A model generated the notes under the pieces. That model made no database searches. It was not told the DNA's origin and was given only the letters and a program-made list of their open reading frames with translations. DNA of 44,047 nucleotides from a virus: the IMG/VR virus record IMGVR_UViG_3300010354_000169, positions 1 to 44,047 of that record; one strand, written 5' to 3'. Below, one piece after another: positions 1-7,549 of this stretch. The position numbers and the translations under genes were made by a program. Numbering within the stretch: position 1 is the stretch's first letter; the number at the start of each line of letters is the position of its first letter.

Positions 1-1330
1 AGGTCTTCGCGGTGTCTCGATTGCAGCCTATCGCCTTCGCGTTGAGGGTGTGCATGTCCGTTCCACGAGATTTATCACCTCGAAGCACTGTCTCGACATA
101 GGCGCCACCATCCCAATGCGCCATGTAGCCGGCGAGGTCACGAAGCTCCAGAGCATCGGCATCGCAACCAACGAGTACATAGCCATCATCAGCCACAAAG
201 CAGTCACGGCACTCTTCTCCATAGGGTGCATGATTTGCAGGTACTTGAGCTAGGTTCGGGTTCGAGTGGGTCATCCTCCCGGTGTGGGCACCACAGGAAT
301 GGATGCGGCCATGGATGCGGCCTCGCCGCTCATGCCGGAACCAAGCCTCCTTGCCATTGATGATCTGACCAAGACGCTTCTCAACGACGTAGTACTCAGA
401 GAGCAGCTTCGCTTCTGGGTACGGCAGCGCCGAGAGAACGTCTTCGTCCACCGTGGGTGTTCCATCCTTGCCAAACGCCACGGGCTTCCACCCGAGCTTC
501 TTCAGCCGGTCGGCAACCTGCTGACGAGAGCCTGGGTTGAAGACGATGGTGTGTTGCTTCTGGGAGGGCTGCCCCTTGACGTATCCGCGCGTCTTGTTGT
601 TCGCCTTTGGAACAAACACCTCGACGACGGTCTCAGGGGGAAACGATCGCTGTAGCTCATCCATTAGCTCTTGCTTGCGAGCAGTGAGCTTAGCGGCCAA
701 CTGGATAGCCCGTTCCTTGTGGAAGTTGAAGCCGTGTCCCTCGACCTGTCGGACGATCTCCGCAACACGATGCTCTAGCTCCACGCAATCCTTACCGGGC
801 GGCGGGTTCGGATCGTAGAGGTCGATACCCCACTTCTCGGCTTCCTCCTCAATGATCCTCCACAGCTTGGCCGTAACGACTACGTCCTGGTCCATGTAGG
901 ATTGCATTTCTGGAGACCACTTCTCCCACCCACCTTTGTACTCGTCTTTGAGTTCCCCTATGCGGAAGCCCCAAGCTGCTAGTGAGTGTCTCCCAATGTA
1001 CTTCTTGGGGAAGCCTTTCCTGGCTCGGTCGAAGTCCGTCTCCTTGATGTGCCCCCACATGAGCTGAGTGAGGACCATAGTGTCCCGGACGATGCCACTA
1101 GGATTGAACCAGGGGTAGACCTTCCGGAGTGCCGGGATGTCGAAGCCGATGATGTTGTGGCCGATGATGACATCAGCCTCCATCAGCATCCGCACTCCAC
1201 ACTCAATGTCGATCGGGAAGTGGGCGCTGTAGTAGGCGCCCGTGTCCAGGTCAGTGATCCCGAGGCAGTGTAGCTTAGTCAGATCCGGGAGAAGGCCATC
1301 AGTCTCACAGTCGAACACCAGACGGCGCAT
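1..1330 (-). CDS. T7-type DNA polymerase, N-terminal part (gene continues at 44047-43533)
   Basis: Replicative family A DNA polymerase. This piece holds the 3'-5' proofreading exonuclease and the first part of the polymerase domain. It starts at ATG 1330, whose A overlaps the stop of the upstream gene. Exonuclease motifs are visible: FDCETDG (D7, E9), HNIIGFDIPAL, and YMDQDVVVT. Polymerase motif A reads DADALELRDLAGYM, matching T7 DASGLELRCLAHFM. The frame is still open at base 1 (RDTAKT) and continues in the piece that begins at 44047 on the same strand. The total is about 614 residues against 704 in T7 gp5; the thioredoxin-binding insertion region appears short. It sits after NrdJ and two small genes and before a GIY-YIG protein. 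Function is assigned from motif conservation and is secure. Confidence 0.96.
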   Translation of the reverse strand, partial: MRRLVFDCETDGLLPDLTKLHCLGITDLDTGAYYSAHFPIDIECGVRMLMEADVIIGHNIIGFDIPALRKVYPWFNPSGIVRDTMVLTQLMWGHIKETDFDRARKGFPKKYIGRHSLAAWGFRIGELKDEYKGGWEKWSPEMQSYMDQDVVVTAKLWRIIEEEAEKWGIDLYDPNPPPGKDCVELEHRVAEIVRQVEGHGFNFHKERAIQLAAKLTARKQELMDELQRSFPPETVVEVFVPKANNKTRGYVKGQPSQKQHTIVFNPGSRQQVADRLKKLGWKPVAFGKDGTPTVDEDVLSALPYPEAKLLSEYYVVEKRLGQIINGKEAWFRHERRGRIHGRIHSCGAHTGRMTHSNPNLAQVPANHAPYGEECRDCFVADDGYVLVGCDADALELRDLAGYMAHWDGGAYVETVLRGDKSRGTDMHTLNAKAIGCNRDTAKT

Positions 1331-1551
1331 CAGAACTTTCCTTCCGCCCAATCGTTGAGGACTTGAGCCAGAACCTTGGCGTCTGACTTCGACAACCGGA
1401 GATGGCTAAACCTACCTCTCTCCTCCAGCGAAACTCGAAGGCTGTTCTCCTGGAAGTGATGGAAGGTGAGTTTGTCCCCTGGATTGAACACACAAGCTAT
1501 CTCGATGCGCTCTACCGGGTGCGTCATCTTCTTGTAGACAATCTTCGCCAC
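1330..1551 (-). CDS. Small protein of unknown function (73 aa)
   Basis: I do not recognise this protein. It is 73 residues, mixed charged and hydrophobic, with no cysteine pair, membrane segment or clear motif. The start is GTG at 1551, chosen because a strong ribosome site (AAGGAGGA) lies 7 bases upstream. Its stop overlaps the DNA polymerase ATG by one base (TGATG), so the two are probably translationally coupled. Such small conserved genes just before T7-type polymerases are often accessory replication genes, but nothing in the sequence proves that here. Confidence 0.75.
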   Translation of the reverse strand: MAKIVYKKMTHPVERIEIACVFNPGDKLTFHHFQENSLRVSLEERGRFSHLRLSKSDAKVLAQVLNDWAEGKF

Positions 1552-1554
1552 CTA

Positions 1555-1962
1555 TCAGTCCTCCTTCTGTTTGAAGTACCCTTTCTCTTCCATCTGCCTC
1601 ACGAGAGAGACGGCGATGGCGTCAATAGCGTTCCGCTTCATCTGATCGACGAATGCTTCGCCACACTGAAGTTTCTGAAGCCTAGGAACAATGAACCGGT
1701 AATAGAGCGGTCGAAGCTCTACGTGGTGGATGGTGGCGTCAGCACAGAGGTCATACTCTTCTGTGACGCTCAGATCTAAGTTACGAAGGATGGGCTCTAG
1801 ACCCTTCTTCTTGTCGTCCCAGATCTGTTGCTCCAGCCCTGCGATACGCCGCGCCGCGCGGTGCAGAAGAGAGGAGAGGCGCTGGGCCTCTTCCTCCACT
1901 TCGTTGAACCTTCGACGCGACACCGGTATCCATGCCACGAGGCAGGTAATTAGACGCCGCAT
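1555..1962 (-). CDS. Hypothetical protein with coiled-coil N-terminal half (135 aa)
   Basis: Unrecognised. The first 14 residues are hydrophobic and basic (MRRLITCLVAWIPV), which could be a short membrane anchor or signal. A charged helix rich in E, R and L follows (about residues 20-50) and looks like a coiled coil. The C-terminal half has alternating hydrophobic and charged residues. ATG 1962 is preceded by a very strong ribosome site (AAAGGAGGAAC), so the start is well supported. It overlaps the end of nrdJ by 13 bases and ends 3 bases before the GTG of the next gene, so it belongs to the nucleotide/replication operon. Function unknown. Confidence 0.78.
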   Translation of the reverse strand: MRRLITCLVAWIPVSRRRFNEVEEEAQRLSSLLHRAARRIAGLEQQIWDDKKKGLEPILRNLDLSVTEEYDLCADATIHHVELRPLYYRFIVPRLQKLQCGEAFVDQMKRNAIDAIAVSLVRQMEEKGYFKQKED

Positions 1963-3605
1963 GTTCCTCCTTTCCCAGAGATCGAACAGATGTCGTGCTC
2001 TACATACTCAGTTCCTACGCGGTCCCGAGCCTCTCGGTACGGCACCGAGGTCAGCGGCTGCCCACCCCGAGACCCATCAGGGTAGCAAGTGAAACCACGA
2101 AGATGAGGAGAATAGCGGGCAAGTACGTCAGCGAAAGGTCGCACAGTTTCTTCATTGTTGTGTTCTGTTCCCCATGCTGGAAGGTTGATGGTCGAAGAGA
2201 TGGACTGGTCTACGTAGCGCTGAACGCTGGCCTGGAAGGCTATACGCCGCTCGTAGTCCTGAGCGAGGTCGATGGCGCTCTCGATCTTCTCCGGGTCAGC
2301 CCCGTACCGGTCGATGAGTTCCTGAGCCGCGCTGTCCACGACATACTGGTAGTGCCATTGGGTGCCCTTCAAGTAGCGGCGCTTGTACGAGACCGCGAAG
2401 ATGGGCTCGATGCCGGTGGTGGTCCCTGCCAGGATGCCGATCGTCCCTGTTGGGGCGATAGCCCGGACAGCAACCGGCCTGGAGACGCCGAGCTTGGCAG
2501 CGAAAGTGGTGGCCTCGGCATCGCTGCACTGGGCATAGATGTCGAGCCACCTTTCAAGCTCTTCGTTACACTCGTACCGGTAGCCGCGCTTGATTAGCCA
2601 CTCATGAACACCCATGAGGCCGAGACCAAGGCGGCGGTTCTTCTCCCGTACTTGATACACCTTGGAGTATGGGAGGTCAGCCCGGAGGGTTCCACAAAGA
2701 AGGAACCTCGTGGACAGAACAACCACCGCACGTAGCTCTTCCTTGCTCTCGATGCGTCCTAAGTTGATGGATCCGAGATTGCACACGTCGCTATCGTCTT
2801 CGGAACACACCTCTGTGCAGGCATTCCTGAGCGTCTCGTTCTCCTTGTCGTAGAAGTTGAAGGAGAAGCCGGGCTCGCCCGTCATCAGAGCCTGACGCAC
2901 GTTCGCAAGGAAGGTCTCATTTAAGCGGTCGCCTTCGAGCCACGCGGTATCGTAGTTCACCGAGATGTTGGTCATGTCGAGCGGGGCGGGGTAGTTGAAG
3001 TCGGCCTGCTTCGCATCCCAGACTGTAGCCTCGGTGCCGGCGATCTTCATCTTGTGCCAGTCCTTGGCGAAGATGAAATCCTGGACATCCGGGTGCCTCC
3101 AGTTGAGGGAAGCGTACAGAGCCGACCGCCTGGATCCGCCCTGCATGACATGGCGTCCGATCTCGTTGATCATCTGCATCTTTGGAATGGGGCCGGAGGA
3201 TAGACCTCCGGTCCTCGTCAGGGTGTTGTTCTTGCCCCGATACCGGCTGTAGTCGATGCCGATACCCCCGCCGGTCATGAGGCAGCTCTCTGCCTTCCAC
3301 GACAGATCGGCCCAATCCTCCCGAGTGTCCTCTTCAGCCCTCAGGAGGAAGCAGTTGTTGAAGTACTTGGCTTGGCGGCCGGCATAGTAGAGGTACCGCC
3401 CGCCGGGGATGAACTTCATGTCGGCCATGTACTTCGCAAGAACTGCCTTTTCTGCGACCGACATATTGCCAGAGCACACGTCCTCGACGAGTGTCCGGCA
3501 AAGCTCTTCCCACGTCTCAGCGCCCTCGTGGGCGTACTTCTGATTGAATATTGTCTCAGCGAATGCGCTGCGGAACGCGGGGTTCCGGTTGGAGCGGTAC
3601 GACAT
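1950..3605 (-). CDS. nrdJ: Adenosylcobalamin-dependent (class II) ribonucleotide reductase
   Basis: Converts ribonucleotides to deoxyribonucleotides for phage DNA synthesis. Visible catalytic features: the redox cysteine in YFNNCFLL (C85), the active-site N-x-C-x-E set in NACTEVC (N261, C263, E265), the second redox cysteine in CNLGSINL (C275), the loop APTGTIGILAGTTTGIEP, and the C-terminal reducing cysteines (C540 and C549). The 551-residue length has no room for an N-terminal ATP-cone, and no NrdB-like radical subunit is encoded anywhere in the window. Both points favour the B12-dependent class II enzyme over class I. ATG 3605 has an AAGGAG site. It lies between the MazG-like gene and DNA polymerase, a nucleotide-supply position also seen in marine T7-like phages. 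A class I large subunit using a host NrdB is the less likely alternative. Confidence 0.93.
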   Translation of the reverse strand: MSYRSNRNPAFRSAFAETIFNQKYAHEGAETWEELCRTLVEDVCSGNMSVAEKAVLAKYMADMKFIPGGRYLYYAGRQAKYFNNCFLLRAEEDTREDWADLSWKAESCLMTGGGIGIDYSRYRGKNNTLTRTGGLSSGPIPKMQMINEIGRHVMQGGSRRSALYASLNWRHPDVQDFIFAKDWHKMKIAGTEATVWDAKQADFNYPAPLDMTNISVNYDTAWLEGDRLNETFLANVRQALMTGEPGFSFNFYDKENETLRNACTEVCSEDDSDVCNLGSINLGRIESKEELRAVVVLSTRFLLCGTLRADLPYSKVYQVREKNRRLGLGLMGVHEWLIKRGYRYECNEELERWLDIYAQCSDAEATTFAAKLGVSRPVAVRAIAPTGTIGILAGTTTGIEPIFAVSYKRRYLKGTQWHYQYVVDSAAQELIDRYGADPEKIESAIDLAQDYERRIAFQASVQRYVDQSISSTINLPAWGTEHNNEETVRPFADVLARYSPHLRGFTCYPDGSRGGQPLTSVPYREARDRVGTEYVEHDICSISGKGGTCGV

Positions 3606-3613
3606 AGTTCTCC

Positions 3614-3775
3614 TTACTTGATGGCTGTCCGTTGGAGGCGAACCTCCCTAGAGACCCTTTTGCGGAGTTCCTTGAGATCTCCCGGAGAAGGGTCAGGTGT
3701 GGTGAGCTTGAGCTTGGCCAGCTCTTCCTGGTATTTCTGTTCTATCTCTTCTGCGATCTGAGCGAACGTCGTCAT
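3614..3775 (-). CDS. Small helical protein of unknown function (53 aa)
   Basis: A 53-residue open frame starting MTTFAQIAEEIEQ, rich in E, K, L and R and predicted by eye to be mostly helical. ATG 3775 is preceded by GGAG at 7 bases, and the start overlaps the stop of the MazG-like gene as ATGA, so translational coupling is likely. It ends 8 bases before the nrdJ start; the nrdJ ribosome site follows directly. Tight packing and a good ribosome site support a real gene. No family is recognised. Confidence 0.72.
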   Translation of the reverse strand: MTTFAQIAEEIEQKYQEELAKLKLTTPDPSPGDLKELRKRVSREVRLQRTAIK

Positions 3776-4104
3776 CTGTCGTCTCCGTCCCCGGCGATCG
3801 TCCCTCGCTCTTTCCGGCTGCGGAGCTGCTTCAGATTGGTCTTGGCGATGTCGTCGAGGTTGAGACCGAGGTCAGTCGCGAGAGCGGCGCAATACCACAG
3901 CACTCCGCCGATCTCCTTGGCCACCGCTTCGCGGTCTTCTTGGGAGAAATGGCCGTCCTTGTCCCGATAGATCTTCTTGACCTTGTTCGCCACCTCGCCT
4001 GCTTCACCAGGGAGACCCATCGTCGGGTAGACGATCCGCAGCCACCCATTCTCGCGATAGACAGCTGTCTCAGCGGTCTTCTTCTGATACTGATTGAAGT
4101 GCAT
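3772..4104 (-). CDS. mazG: MazG-like nucleotide pyrophosphohydrolase
   Basis: Members of this all-alpha NTP pyrophosphatase fold hydrolyse (d)NTPs or alarmone to monophosphates. The 110-residue protein has the E-x2-E motif in LPGEAGEVAN (E34, E37) and the second metal-binding helix KEIGGVLWYCA (E64). The family normally has ExxD in the second helix; here the Asp position is Gly67 (codons GGC GGA are clear in the DNA), so one of four metal ligands is missing. The C-terminal helix DDIAKTNLKQLRSRKERG is typical of phage MazG-like proteins. The gene sits between the helicase block and nrdJ. It may be active with altered metal binding, or act as a binding protein. Confidence 0.88.
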   Translation of the reverse strand: MHFNQYQKKTAETAVYRENGWLRIVYPTMGLPGEAGEVANKVKKIYRDKDGHFSQEDREAVAKEIGGVLWYCAALATDLGLNLDDIAKTNLKQLRSRKERGTIAGDGDDR

Positions 4105-4105
4105 C

Positions 4106-4306
4106 TTATGCCATCCTCTTGAGTGCGTCGGCTGAGGCCCTGATAGATGTGACGGCGCTTAGGGTGACCTTCGCCCTTGAAGGTTCAGCGTCGTAGCTGT
4201 TATGGGCTGTGTTGTGAGCGATGGCCGCCAGCCCTGCGGAGATGATGCAAGACTGCAAGATGATGAGCTGCTTCAGCTCCTCGAACTGCTTCTCTGTCAT
4301 GGTCAT
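4106..4306 (-). CDS. Small hypothetical protein (66 aa)
   Basis: Unrecognised. MTMTEKQFEELKQL begins a helix, followed by a moderately hydrophobic stretch (about residues 14-30, IILQSCIISAGLAAIA) that could be a buried helix or a weak membrane segment. The tail is Ala/Ser/Arg rich. It starts 3 bases after the primase-helicase stop and ends 1 base before the MazG-like ATG, so it is part of the same transcript. No clear Shine-Dalgarno is seen, so it may depend on re-initiation after the helicase gene. Function unknown. Confidence 0.68.
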   Translation of the reverse strand: MTMTEKQFEELKQLIILQSCIISAGLAAIAHNTAHNSYDAEPSRAKVTLSAVTSIRASADALKRMA

Positions 4307-4308
4307 GA

Positions 4309-5913
4309 TCAGAACGGGTCCTTCTCTTCGCTGTTGAACAGGTGAACACCCAAGCCCTCCTTCAGGAGGCCTGAGGGGACATCGTAGGTGAGGGGTATGG
4401 TGAGCCCGGTGGACTGACCTGTCGGCCGATCCTTCAGAACTCGCAGCACGGAGGTATTCTTGTCGCCATCAGCATCTGACTGCTGATCGCGCTCCAGTCC
4501 GAACATGAAATGGGACCAGAAGCCGATTGCTCGTGAGCCTTTGAAGTGGCGGATCTTCACCCGCCCGCCTTCCTCGTGCGGTGAACCTTCAGGGGTTGCG
4601 AGGTGGGACACGAACAGGAGCCATATGCTCAGCTCCTTAACTAGGCTTCCCAGCTCAGCCATGATCTTCTCCAGGGCCACGCGCTCATCCTCAGAGGCCG
4701 CAGCCAAAGCGGTGAGATGGTCCAGGTAGAAGATCCTCACACCCTTCGAGTGCCGAAGGTAGCGGATGCGCTCGCGAACGACTTCCCAGTCGCAAGCCCC
4801 GAAGTGGTCGTAGAGGAAGAAGCGGTCGAACTCCTCCCGAGATGTCGTTACCTCCAGCTCGGATTGGGTCCACCCACTCTTGGGGATGTGGAACGTCTTG
4901 CCGACCATCTGCCCGGCGACACGCTTCACCGTCTCCTCAGGAGGCTGCTCGAACGCGAACACCGCTACCGAGAGGCCGAGTTCCTTCAGGTCGAACGCGA
5001 TCTGCTGGGTGAGGAAAGTGGTCTTTCCGACGCCAGTGCCAGCCCCGAGAGCTACGGCCTCTCCGTACCGCCTCCCGTATGTCGCAGCACTCAGCGAGGG
5101 GAGACACCACGGCAGACCTTCCTCCGGAGGCTTGAGAACCTTCTCCCGGACATCTCTCGCGAGAACAATCCCGTCCGGTCGGTATTCCTGAGCATTCCAG
5201 AGACATGCCACAAGCTCTTCCGTACGAGACGCCTTGAGCATCTCGTTGGCGTCCTTCAACGGTAGGGCGGCAACCTTGCACCGGCCGGGCGGAAGTATGC
5301 CGGAGCACTCCTTCGCCGCAGCTTGGCCAGCCTCATCCATGTCGAAGCAGAGGACAATCTCCTCGAAGCCCAGGAGCCATTGCAGGTTCGCAGCGATGGC
5401 TTTCTTGGCTCCAGAAGCTCCATTCGGAATGGACACGACTGGCCACTTGTGGTCGAAGCACTGAGAGATGGACATCGCGTCCAACTCTCCCTCAGTGATC
5501 ACTATTCTCCGCCCCTTGGACCTCCACAGCCACTGGCCGTATAGGAGGTCCCCGAGCGAGCCCTTGACGAGGAACCTCTTATCCTTGAAGCGGAGCTTCT
5601 GGCCGACGACGTTGACACCGTCTGCGGAATAGTTCGCGATCTGGACAGGCTCGCCCTGGTAGGTGGCTACGAGGTACTGCCACTTTGCGCAGGTTTCTTC
5701 GGTAAGGCCCCGAGCAACGATCGCCTGGGGAGCACCGGCCTTGATCAGAGATCCAGACATGGCAGGCATTCTCCTTTGAGTGCGGCGGTCGTCGCCGGGT
5801 TCATAGTACTTGCAGCCAAAGCAGTGGGCATGGCCGTCATCGTACCGGGCGAGGTTGTCCCTCGATCCGCACGAGGGACAGGGCTCATGCCCAATGCAGC
5901 GGCTGTCAGCCAT
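4309..5913 (-). CDS. T7 gp4-type primase-helicase
   Basis: Bifunctional replication protein: primes lagging-strand synthesis and unwinds DNA as a hexamer. Domains in order from Met at 5913: zinc ribbon (C12, C15, C31, C34); TOPRIM primase core with TEGELD (E141) and FDMDE (D191, D193); helicase with Walker A GAGTGVGKTT (about 290-299), Walker B IFYLDH, and LLFVSHLATPEG; acidic tail ending EEKDPF. Length is 534 residues against 566 in T7 gp4. I chose ATG 5913 because the zinc ribbon follows at once; an open frame extends upstream to 5979 but overlaps the previous gene heavily. The terminal Phe after acidic residues matches the T7 gp4 tail that docks on the polymerase. A second internal start is described separately. 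Confidence 0.96.
   Translation of the reverse strand: MADSRCIGHEPCPSCGSRDNLARYDDGHAHCFGCKYYEPGDDRRTQRRMPAMSGSLIKAGAPQAIVARGLTEETCAKWQYLVATYQGEPVQIANYSADGVNVVGQKLRFKDKRFLVKGSLGDLLYGQWLWRSKGRRIVITEGELDAMSISQCFDHKWPVVSIPNGASGAKKAIAANLQWLLGFEEIVLCFDMDEAGQAAAKECSGILPPGRCKVAALPLKDANEMLKASRTEELVACLWNAQEYRPDGIVLARDVREKVLKPPEEGLPWCLPSLSAATYGRRYGEAVALGAGTGVGKTTFLTQQIAFDLKELGLSVAVFAFEQPPEETVKRVAGQMVGKTFHIPKSGWTQSELEVTTSREEFDRFFLYDHFGACDWEVVRERIRYLRHSKGVRIFYLDHLTALAAASEDERVALEKIMAELGSLVKELSIWLLFVSHLATPEGSPHEEGGRVKIRHFKGSRAIGFWSHFMFGLERDQQSDADGDKNTSVLRVLKDRPTGQSTGLTIPLTYDVPSGLLKEGLGVHLFNSEEKDPF
5760..5777 (-). promoter_or_regulatory. Internal ribosome site for a gp4B-like short helicase
   Basis: Inside the primase-helicase gene, just after the zinc ribbon, the sequence AAAGGAG (5777-5771) stands 10 bases upstream of an in-frame ATG at 5760 (Met52, MSGSLIKAG) and 1 base before another ATG at 5769. 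T7 makes a 63-residue-shorter gp4B from an internal start at the same place in the protein. Translation from 5760 would give helicase plus TOPRIM without the zinc domain. Inferred from sequence; no expression evidence. Confidence 0.66.
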
Positions 5914-6148
5914 TCTTGAGCTGGCCGAGGTAGTAGTAACGGACGTAACGCTGGCCGGTGGTGTCCTTCTTACGGACACGCGTGAAAGAGTGGCCCCGAG
6001 CTTCGAGGTCGTTGATGCGCCGCGACAGGGACCGGATGCGGAACATGGCGGCGGCCTCCAGAGCGGAGATGTCGCGCTTTACAGCGAAGTGCTGGAGGAG
6101 GGCGGCGGTCTGCGTGCTCATGCTCGGCGCTTTCTTCTGGGTTGCCAT
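5906..6148 (-). CDS. Small winged-helix DNA-binding protein
   Basis: 80 residues. After a short basic tail come three helices and a wing: LLQHFAVKRDISALEAAAMF / RIRSLSRRINDLEARGHSF / TRVRKK...YVRYYYL. This is the small phage helix-turn-helix family that recognises Ala- and Arg-rich two-helix units (AAAMFRIRSLSRRINDLEARG). ATG 6148 has AAGGAG 8 bases upstream. Its end overlaps the helicase start by 8 bases. In T7 this position, between genes 3 and 4, holds gene 3.5 (lysozyme and RNA polymerase inhibitor); no lysozyme is present here. A role in local transcription or replication control is an inference only. Confidence 0.8.
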   Translation of the reverse strand: MATQKKAPSMSTQTAALLQHFAVKRDISALEAAAMFRIRSLSRRINDLEARGHSFTRVRKKDTTGQRYVRYYYLGQLKNG

Positions 6149-6372
6149 TTCTTTGGCTCCTTAGCAGGGTCTATGGTTAGAGAGAAAAGGACGCCAGCCT
6201 TCGGGTCGAAGTAGGTAGCCCGGACTGACGTTGGGGAGAGGCGAATGCCGTGCAGGAAGATTGTCTCAGAGGCTTTGCACCCTGTCTGCTCTTCGAGTTC
6301 CCTGATGGACTGTTGAGGGTCCGGTAGGGCGGACAGGGCTGGGAACGTCTCAGCGAAGTTCATAATTGCCAT
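6118..6372 (-). CDS. Hypothetical protein (84 aa)
   Basis: Unrecognised. Sequence starts MAIMNFAETFPALSALPDPQ, has a central segment with beta character (SPTSVRATYFD / AGVLFSLTID), and ends in a strongly basic tail (KKWQPRRKRRA) that could touch nucleic acid. ATG 6372 is chosen because GAGGAAG lies 8 bases upstream. The alternative ATG 6363 overlaps the endonuclease stop as ATGA and is also possible. The 3' end overlaps the winged-helix gene by 31 bases. It lies in the replication operon between endonuclease I and the helicase. Confidence 0.72.
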   Translation of the reverse strand: MAIMNFAETFPALSALPDPQQSIRELEEQTGCKASETIFLHGIRLSPTSVRATYFDPKAGVLFSLTIDPAKEPKKWQPRRKRRA

Positions 6373-6821
6373 CCGAGGATCTTCCTCGCAGCTTCCACGC
6401 GGTCCTTGTCTGGATCCGCTCGGATCCATTCGAGGGGGATCATCCGCTTGGCGTAGGGGATGCCAAGCCGGTCACACCACATGGCGTAGGTGGTCGTAGA
6501 CTTCTTCCCGATCTTCGAGTTCGGGTTCGAGAACACTATCCGGATGTCGAGGTTCGGATACTGCTCCCTGATGAGCTTGTGCTTCTTCCGATCCTCGGTG
6601 ACGAAGCGTCCCTTGGTCTCGATGATGATGCCGTTCGGCAGGACGAAGTCCGGCGTGTAGCGGCTGAGACGTTCCGGGATGGTGTATCGCATCGTGAACA
6701 TCTCGTACTGGACAGGCACCCCGGCCCCGGCGAGCTGATGCGAGATCAGCTCTTCGAGACCAGAGCGGTATCCAGCCGCGTTCGCGATGTGTTGAGCGTG
6801 AACTGGCCGTAGGCGAGGCAT
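6360..6821 (-). CDS. Endonuclease I (Holliday junction resolvase, T7 gp3-type)
   Basis: Resolves branched DNA and degrades host DNA in the T7 pathway. The 153-residue protein aligns along its length with T7 gp3 (149 residues): FRSGLEDKVS becomes YRSGLEELIS (Glu23 is the catalytic Glu), YTPDFLLPNGIFVETKG becomes YTPDFVLPNGIIIETKG (catalytic Asp, Glu and Lys kept), DRKKHLLIREQHPELDIRIVFS becomes a near-identical segment, and the AEWIK end is kept as LEWIR. It sits directly after SSB, with the ATG overlapping the SSB stop by one base. Very confident. Confidence 0.97.
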   Translation of the reverse strand: MPRLRPVHAQHIANAAGYRSGLEELISHQLAGAGVPVQYEMFTMRYTIPERLSRYTPDFVLPNGIIIETKGRFVTEDRKKHKLIREQYPNLDIRIVFSNPNSKIGKKSTTTYAMWCDRLGIPYAKRMIPLEWIRADPDKDRVEAARKILGWQL

Positions 6822-7531
6822 TAGAAGTTGCCCTCCCCAACGTCGGCGGCAGCCTCGTCCTTGGCCTCATCGGCCTCGGCCACGTCGGAGGCGTCGTACT
6901 CGTAGCCCTCCTCAGCGCCAAACCCGAGGCTGGATGCCGAGCGCTCGTTCGCGGTGACCAGCTTGATGATCTGGACCCCAGCCAAGCTGAGCTTGAGGCC
7001 GCAGGCACCGGTGCCGGCGACGAAGTACGGAGTAAGCTCGACCGCAATCTTGCCCTCGGTACCTCCCCAGATGGAGGGTACCCGGTGCATCCGATTGCCT
7101 TTGGCATCGAAGATGACCGGCTTGCGGTGCCAGCGCTCACCCTCCTTCGGCCCCTTCTTGAAGACGCCGGAGGCCTTCATGGTGGCCTTGAAGATGATGT
7201 CACCCGTAGGCTCCTCGGTCTCCTTGTCGTAGACCGTCGTGTAGAACGGGTTCGGCTGGATATCCTTCAGCTTCTTGCGGGTGCCGACCGGGAGCTTGTC
7301 GAACTCCTCCTTGGCGAACGCCAGAGCCTCCTGGTAGTGGGGATTGAGGGTCTCGATGAGCTGCCTCGCCACCAGACTGTCCTGCTTCATGACGAGCTGA
7401 ACAGAGTACTCGCCGTCGGGCTTCTTGAACTTCTCGGTCCCGTAGTCTGGATCGCTGAGCTTCGGGAAGCGGAACACGCCGAGGGGCGTCGTGATCTGTG
7501 TGAGCTTCTTGCGCTGATTGTCTTGTGCCAT
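6821..7531 (-). CDS. Single-stranded DNA-binding protein (T7 gp2.5-type)
   Basis: OB-fold SSB that protects single strands and coordinates polymerase and helicase. It is 236 residues (T7 gp2.5 is 232). The order of features matches the family: an N-terminal strand with PLGVFRFPKLSDPDYG, a helical insertion rich in K and E, a DIIFKATMKASG strand, and a central DGKG-like segment (DAKGNRM). The C-terminal 30 residues are very acidic (DASDVAEADEAKDEAA...) and end in GNF. T7 gp2.5 also ends in an acidic tail with an essential terminal Phe that binds polymerase and helicase, so the tail supports the assignment. Located just before endonuclease I, as in T7. Confidence 0.93.
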   Translation of the reverse strand: MAQDNQRKKLTQITTPLGVFRFPKLSDPDYGTEKFKKPDGEYSVQLVMKQDSLVARQLIETLNPHYQEALAFAKEEFDKLPVGTRKKLKDIQPNPFYTTVYDKETEEPTGDIIFKATMKASGVFKKGPKEGERWHRKPVIFDAKGNRMHRVPSIWGGTEGKIAVELTPYFVAGTGACGLKLSLAGVQIIKLVTANERSASSLGFGAEEGYEYDASDVAEADEAKDEAAADVGEGNF

Positions 7532-7549
7532 TGCGTTGTCTGCCTTGTG

